Origin: Dysgonamonadaceae bacterium
GTDB lineage: Bacteria > Bacteroidota > Bacteroidia > Bacteroidales > Azobacteroidaceae
DNA: 10,842 bases
Assembly (NCBI GenBank): GCA_031284225.1
Contig: JAITAH010000156.1
Location: forward strand, 1 to 10,842
Direction: 5' to 3'
Below the pieces are notes generated by a model. That model did not search any database, was not told the DNA's origin, and saw only the letters and a list, made by a program, of their open reading frames with translations. Both the position numbers and the translations under genes were made by a program. This document shows, piece after piece, positions 6,219 to 10,842 of this stretch. Numbering within the stretch: position 1 is the first letter of the stretch; each line of letters starts with the position of its first letter.

Positions 6219-9050
6219 TCATGGTTTTAACTCTTCCCGCAAAAACTGCGACGTATAACCCGCGTCCGATTGCGCCAGCGCTTCAGGAGTTCCCTCAAAC
6301 AGGATATACCCTCCTCCCCTTCCGCCATCCGGCCCCATATCAATAATATGGTCAGCCGATTTGATCACATCCAAGTTGTGTTCAATCACAATAATGGTAT
6401 TTCCTTTGTCCACCAAGCGGTTAATCACTTCGAGCAAGACTTTGATATCCTCAAAATGCAAACCGGTGGTCGGTTCGTCCAAGAGATAGAGTGTCTTTCC
6501 CGTATCGCGCTTCGCCAATTCGGTGGACAATTTCACCCGTTGGCTTTCGCCGCCGGAAAGCGTGGTCGAAGACTGTCCCAATTTGACATACCCCAAACCC
6601 ACATCCTGCAACACTTTGAGTTTGGCGTAGATATGTGGTATATTTTCAAAAAACTCCACGGCGCGGTTAATGGTCATATCCAACACATCGGCAATGGATT
6701 TGCCTTTGTATTTCACTTCCAAGGTTTCCCGATTATAGCGTTTCCCTTGACAGGATTCGCAAGGCACGTACACATCCGGCAGAAAATTCATCTCAATCGC
6801 TTTATAGCCGTTGCCGCCGCACACTTCGCAACGGCCGCCTTTGACGTTGAAAGAAAACCGTCCGGGTTTATATCCCCGGATTTTCGATTCCGGTAAATCG
6901 ACAAACAAGTTGCGGATCTCGGAAAAAATACCGGTATAAGTGGCCGGATTGGAACGAGGCGTTCGCCCGATGGGCGACTGATCGACATTGACAACTTTAT
7001 CAATGTATTCCAAACCTTCGATTTCGCCGTATGGCAAAGGATCTTGCAGCGAACGATACAATTTCCGGCTGATAATCGGTTGCAAGGTTTCGTTAATCAG
7101 CGAAGATTTGCCGCTGCCGGAAACGCCCGTAACACAAATAAATTTACCCAGCGGAAACGCAACGTCTATATTTTTCAGATTATTACCGGTAGCGCCTTTC
7201 AAAACAAGGCTTTTCCCGTCGCCTGCTCTGCGTTGTCCGGGTACCGGAATCGTTTTTTTGCCATTGAGATAATCGGCAGTCAACGTATCGGCCTGAAGCA
7301 TTTCTCCGGGCGTTCCGGTAAACACGACTTCGCCGCCCAAGCGGCCGGCGCGCGGTCCCAAGTCCACGACATAATCCGCATGCATCATCATTTCCTTGTC
7401 GTGTTCCACCACGATGACGGAATTGCCGGTATCCCGCAGGCGTTTCAACGATTCTATTAAACGGGCATTATCGCGCTGATGCAAACCGATACTGGGTTCG
7501 TCCAAAATATAAAGTACATTGACTAATTGCGATCCGATTTGCGTAGCCAACCGGATGCGCTGGCTTTCGCCGCCCGATAAGGAAGAAGAAGCCCGGTTTA
7601 AGGTCAGATATTCCAAACCGACGTCCAGCAGAAACTGAATCCGGTTGCGGATTTCTTTCAATATTTCCGCAGCAATCTGTTGCTGTTGCCGGCTCAAATG
7701 CGCTTCCAAACCGTTCAGCCATTCCGACAAGCTGAGGATATCCATATCGGCCAGCTCCGCGATATTTTTACCGTGAATAAAGTAATGCAAAGCCTCTCGA
7801 TTCAGGCGTTGGCCTTGACATTCGGGACAAACCGCCGTGCGGATAAACTGGTCGGCCCATTTTTGCGCCGCCGCCGAACTGTCCTGTTCCTGTTGCAAAA
7901 TAATGTATTTGCTGACGCCATCGAACGATAGAAAATAATTGGAATGATAGCCTAACGACGCATTCCTGATCTGCAACCGTTCTTCCGTACCGTTCATAAC
8001 GTCGTCGATGGCCTCTTCCGGAACCTCTTCCAACGGAGTTTTGATATTGACGCCGTATTTTTCGAGGATGGCTTCGATTTGCCAGAATATCAAAGTGTCC
8101 CGGTACCGTCCCAAGGGCACAATGCCGCCTTGAAAAACGCTTAGTTTCGGATCCGGGATAATTGTTTTCATATCAATTCGATTAATCGTTCCAATCCCTT
8201 TACAGCGGGGACAAGCGCCTTGCGGCGAATTGAACGAAAAATTATGCGGCGCCGGTTCGCTGTACGATAGTCCGGTGTCCGTACACATCAAATGACGGCT
8301 GAGGTGTCGGGGCGTATCCGAACTTGTTTCCCAAACCATCATCAGTCCGGAGCCTTGCCGCATCGCCATGCCGACGCTCTGTTTCACCCGTTTTTCATCT
8401 TTTGCGTGAATCCATAATTTATCGATCAGAATTTCGACAGAATGGTTTTTGTAGCGGTCCAGCTTCAAACCCGGAACAATCTCGCGCAATTCGCCGTCGA
8501 TCCGCACATACAGGAAGCCTTTTTTCCGTATCTGTTCAAACAATTCTTTGTAATGGCCTTTCCGGTTGCGCACCACCGGCGCCAGCAGATAGACTTTCTT
8601 ATCGTCGTATTGTTCTAAAATCAGGCGTAAAACCTGTTCTTCCGTATATTTCACCATCTTTTTGCCGGTGGCGTAGGAATAAGCTTCGCCGGCGCGGGCA
8701 TACAATAAGCGGAAAAAATCGTAAATTTCGGTGCTGGTGCCTACCGTTGAACGCGGACTGCGGTTGGTCGTTTTCTGCTCAATCGAAATCACCGGACTTA
8801 AGCCTGTGATTTTATCCACATCGGGACGTTCCATATTGCCCAAAAACGAACGGGCATACGACGAAAAGGTTTCGATGTACCGGCGCTGTCCCTCGGCAAA
8901 AATGGTATCGAAAGCCAACGACGATTTGCCGCTGCCGCTCAAACCGGTAATCACCGCAAATTGGTTGCGGGGAATCCGGACGTCAATATTCTTCAGATTG
9001 TGCACCCGTGCGCCCAGTATATCCAAGCAATCCATCAGCGGCTGTTCCAT
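6219..9050 (-). CDS. uvrA: Excinuclease ABC subunit A (UvrA)
   Basis: The damage-recognition ATPase of nucleotide excision repair; a dimer that loads UvrB. From the ATG at 9050 the protein has 943 residues, matching the usual ~940. Walker A motifs are at 36-44 (GLSGSGKSS) and about 642-650 (GVSGSGKSS), ABC signatures LSGGESQ at 491-497 and 831-837, with Walker B YILDEPSIGL and YLLDEPTTGL after them. The second zinc module is complete: C741-x2-C744-x19-C764-x2-C767. In the first, C256, C280 and C283 are present but the fourth position is Thr259 (CTDT), which I believe is common in Bacteroidota. Other starts: ATG at 9080 (ten residues more, rich in Lys) or 9035 (MDCLDILG). All lie inside the glycosyltransferase gene. 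The longer start at 9125 is unlikely, as it adds MYRSCCC-type sequence outside the conserved domain. Confidence 0.97.
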   Translation of the reverse strand: MEQPLMDCLDILGARVHNLKNIDVRIPRNQFAVITGLSGSGKSSLAFDTIFAEGQRRYIETFSSYARSFLGNMERPDVDKITGLSPVISIEQKTTNRSPRSTVGTSTEIYDFFRLLYARAGEAYSYATGKKMVKYTEEQVLRLILEQYDDKKVYLLAPVVRNRKGHYKELFEQIRKKGFLYVRIDGELREIVPGLKLDRYKNHSVEILIDKLWIHAKDEKRVKQSVGMAMRQGSGLMMVWETSSDTPRHLSRHLMCTDTGLSYSEPAPHNFSFNSPQGACPRCKGIGTINRIDMKTIIPDPKLSVFQGGIVPLGRYRDTLIFWQIEAILEKYGVNIKTPLEEVPEEAIDDVMNGTEERLQIRNASLGYHSNYFLSFDGVSKYIILQQEQDSSAAAQKWADQFIRTAVCPECQGQRLNREALHYFIHGKNIAELADMDILSLSEWLNGLEAHLSRQQQQIAAEILKEIRNRIQFLLDVGLEYLTLNRASSSLSGGESQRIRLATQIGSQLVNVLYILDEPSIGLHQRDNARLIESLKRLRDTGNSVIVVEHDKEMMMHADYVVDLGPRAGRLGGEVVFTGTPGEMLQADTLTADYLNGKKTIPVPGQRRAGDGKSLVLKGATGNNLKNIDVAFPLGKFICVTGVSGSGKSSLINETLQPIISRKLYRSLQDPLPYGEIEGLEYIDKVVNVDQSPIGRTPRSNPATYTGIFSEIRNLFVDLPESKIRGYKPGRFSFNVKGGRCEVCGGNGYKAIEMNFLPDVYVPCESCQGKRYNRETLEVKYKGKSIADVLDMTINRAVEFFENIPHIYAKLKVLQDVGLGYVKLGQSSTTLSGGESQRVKLSTELAKRDTGKTLYLLDEPTTGLHFEDIKVLLEVINRLVDKGNTIIVIEHNLDVIKSADHIIDMGPDGGRGGGYILFEGTPEALAQSDAGYTSQFLREELKP

Positions 9051-10062
9051 ATTCCGAAATTTTTCTTTTTTTATTGACATAATATTCCCAAATAATGCTT
9101 TGCGGCAACAGCAACTTCGATACATCGAGCCGGGTACGTCTCAGGTTTTCTTCCCGGACAGCCCGATAGCGCGTTTTCATCCGATGGAAATCCCAACGGG
9201 CTTTGCAGATAGCCCAGGCATTGGCCCATTGTCTTTTCCACAAGCAATGAATCGCCGACAGATAATCCAGAACAAACCGGATGTGCATCACCCGCGAGTA
9301 ATGGGGTTCCGGCAAATTCTTGTACAGCATTAACAAATTATTCCTGAAATTCAGGTAATCTTTCTTCGGATCGGCTTTCCCCAGGGTAGCTCCTCCCACA
9401 TGAAAAACAGCCGATTGCGGCAAGCAAACAATCTTTTTACCGCGGGCATTCAGCCGCCAGCAAAGGTCGATTTCCTCCTGATGGGCAAAAAAACCGTCAT
9501 CAAAACCGCCGGCGTCTTTGAACACTTGCAAGCGGATAAACAGGCAGGCGCCGCTGGCCCAGAAGATGCGAACGGGTGTTTCGTACTGACCCGTATCGTT
9601 TTCTACCACACTCAAAATACGACCCCGGCACAATGGATAGCCGTTCTTATCCATAAAACCGCCGCAAGCGCCGGCATACTCAAATTCCCAGCGCTTCCGG
9701 TAAGACAATATTTTCGGTTGAAGGGCGACTACGTCGAGATGCGTTTCCAGATAACCGACGGCCTGCCGCAACCATTCCGGTAGAACCTCTACATCCGAAT
9801 TGAGCAAAACCACATATTCGTAATCCAAATCGTCCAGAATCCGGTTGTAGCCTTTGGCAAAGCCGTAATTCCGCCCCAATGCCCGAACGATTACGGACGG
9901 ATAATGTTCTTCCAGAAAAGCGACGGAATCGTCGGTCGAACCATTGTCCGCTACGATAATATCGGCCATTTCCGTAGGCGTATGCAGTAATACCGACGGT
10001 AAAAATTGCTCCAACAGTTTTCTGCCGTTCCAATTCAATATCACAATGGCGGTCTGTTTCAT
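8983..10062 (-). CDS. Glycosyltransferase family 2 protein
   Basis: A 359-residue inverting GT-A transferase, expected to move a sugar from a nucleotide-sugar to a cell-surface glycan or similar acceptor; donor and acceptor cannot be read from the sequence. Visible motifs: ILNWNG (8-13), ADNGSTDDS (38-46), RNYGFAKGYN (64-73), the DXD-equivalent metal site LLNSDVEV (86-93), ASGACLFIR (169-177), and the acceptor-side HQEEIDLCWR (194-203). After about residue 250 comes an Arg/Trp-rich amphipathic region (FVLDYLSAIHCLWKRQW) that may sit on the membrane face. The family motif PQSIIWEYYVNKKRK (320-334) would normally be near the end; about 25 further residues run into uvrA. It starts 9 nt after mtaB stops, so it is in the same transcript. 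Confidence 0.9.
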   Translation of the reverse strand: MKQTAIVILNWNGRKLLEQFLPSVLLHTPTEMADIIVADNGSTDDSVAFLEEHYPSVIVRALGRNYGFAKGYNRILDDLDYEYVVLLNSDVEVLPEWLRQAVGYLETHLDVVALQPKILSYRKRWEFEYAGACGGFMDKNGYPLCRGRILSVVENDTGQYETPVRIFWASGACLFIRLQVFKDAGGFDDGFFAHQEEIDLCWRLNARGKKIVCLPQSAVFHVGGATLGKADPKKDYLNFRNNLLMLYKNLPEPHYSRVMHIRFVLDYLSAIHCLWKRQWANAWAICKARWDFHRMKTRYRAVREENLRRTRLDVSKLLLPQSIIWEYYVNKKRKISEYGTAADGLLGYTGRTGAQSEEY

Positions 10063-10071
10063 ACCCGGCTT

Positions 10072-10842
10072 TTATGCAGGAGGAGTAATTTCAACGGCAA
10101 AATGCGTTCCATTGAAATCACTTAACCTTACGTTTATTATTTTATTAATCCAAAGAGGATGATAAGCGGTTTCCACCTTGATGTAGTTTTCGGTAAAACC
10201 TTGCATTTTATCTCCCCGTCGAGTCTGTTCAAACAACGCCCGATGGACGCTTCCCGTTTGGGAACGATAAAATTCCTGCCATTTTCGTTCCGACAATTTC
10301 AGTAATTGACGGCTGCGTTCCTGTTTTTCTTTCGGCGGAACGGGCGGTTCGATCTTCAAAGCCATCGTACCCGGACGTTCGGAATACGGGAAAACATGCA
10401 ATTGCGAAAACGGCAGCGTTTCCAGAAACCCTTTCGCTTGTTCGAAATATTCCGGCGTTTCGCCGCGCATGCCGGCAATAACGTCCACTCCGATAAAAGC
10501 GTCGGGCAATACCGTTCGTATTTTTTCTATTTTCGACTGGAAGAAGGCCGTATCGTATTTCCGGCGCATCAGTTTCAATACCGCATCGGAACCGGCCTGC
10601 AAGGGAAGATGAAAATGCGGGGCAAACCGTTGCGAATGAGCAACGAAATCCAGTATCTCGTCGGTCAGCAAATTCGGTTCGATGGACGATATCCGAAACC
10701 GTTCGATACTTTCCACTCGGTCTAAGGCGCGGATTAAATCGAAAAACGTTTCGCCGGTGGTTTTGCCGAAATCGCCGATATTGACGCCGGTCAATACAAT
10801 TTCCTTACCGCCTTCGCGTCCGGCCGTTTCGGCCATTTGCAC
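10072..10842 (-). CDS. mtaB: tRNA t6A37 methylthiotransferase MtaB, C-terminal part (5' end outside window)
   Basis: A radical SAM enzyme that converts t6A37 to ms2t6A37 in tRNAs reading ANN codons. The frame is open to the right edge; the 257 visible residues begin in the middle of the radical SAM barrel. Seen are EIVLTGVNIGDFG, RISSIEP, the methylthiotransferase-typical HFHLPLQAGSDAVLKLMRR, GVDVIAGMRGET and HVFPYSERPGTMA, then a C-terminal TRAM-like beta domain (about the last 65 residues, including GFTENYIKVET) for tRNA binding. The N-terminal domain and the CxxxCxxC cluster motif lie outside. MtaB is preferred over MiaB or RimO because of the VLTGVNIG and IGVDVI-type wording, but the missing half prevents proof. 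It is the first gene visible of the minus-strand operon mtaB, glycosyltransferase, uvrA. Confidence 0.88.
   Translation of the reverse strand: MQMAETAGREGGKEIVLTGVNIGDFGKTTGETFFDLIRALDRVESIERFRISSIEPNLLTDEILDFVAHSQRFAPHFHLPLQAGSDAVLKLMRRKYDTAFFQSKIEKIRTVLPDAFIGVDVIAGMRGETPEYFEQAKGFLETLPFSQLHVFPYSERPGTMALKIEPPVPPKEKQERSRQLLKLSERKWQEFYRSQTGSVHRALFEQTRRGDKMQGFTENYIKVETAYHPLWINKIINVRLSDFNGTHFAVEITPPA

Noticed and set aside
6270..6896. 208-codon open frame on the plus strand opposite uvrA
   Set aside because: It is antisense to a fully conserved UvrA region including the zinc module and ABC signature; its translation has no recognisable domain, and long antisense frames are expected in this codon usage.
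9051..9125. Extended UvrA start giving a 968-residue protein
   Set aside because: The added N-terminal residues (MYRSCCCRK...) lie well outside the family's usual start and are fully explained as the other frame of the glycosyltransferase gene.
8731..9333. 200-codon plus-strand frame opposite the uvrA 5' end and the glycosyltransferase 3' end
   Set aside because: Both genes on the other strand are clear by motif; the frame has no family resemblance and simply mirrors them.

Overview
The window looks like an ordinary chromosomal segment from a member of the Bacteroidota, most likely the order Bacteroidales. Reasons: the gene order coaX, outer-membrane barrel, lptC, large SurA/PpiD-like isomerase; A-rich leaders with no strong Shine-Dalgarno sites; a candidate promoter with a TAnnTTyG-type -7 element; and protein features I associate with Bacteroidales versions of UvrA, RlmN and MtaB. 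I cannot name a species. No mobile element, phage gene, rRNA, tRNA or CRISPR array was seen.

Left half, plus strand (1-6111). The 3' end of a probable acyl-CoA dehydrogenase gene is followed without a gap by coaX (type III pantothenate kinase), an uncharacterised outer-membrane beta-barrel gene and lptC (LPS export). The first three junctions overlap (4, 4 and 28 nt). After an 88-nt gap holding a candidate promoter comes a 709-codon membrane-anchored peptidyl-prolyl isomerase gene, which overlaps rlmN (23S rRNA/tRNA A2 methyltransferase) by up to 38 nt. Barrel, LptC and isomerase together suggest an envelope-biogenesis cluster.

Right half, minus strand (6219-10842). Reading right to left: the C-terminal part of mtaB (tRNA ms2t6A methylthiotransferase), a family 2 glycosyltransferase 9 nt downstream, and uvrA (excision repair). 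The start of uvrA lies inside the 3' end of the glycosyltransferase gene. This is a tight operon whose promoter is outside the window.

The two gene sets converge on a 107-nt gap (6112-6218). Almost all of it is a tandem array of 13 uninterrupted 7-bp units (6127-6217), consensus AACCACT with C/T alternation at units' positions 3 and 6. The plus strand has no G from 6121 to 6222. The array ends one base from the uvrA stop codon, has translation stops in every frame on both strands, and takes the place where a bidirectional terminator would be expected. It is the least explained element here. The remaining genes are recognisable housekeeping genes, and I see no convincing new multi-gene system.
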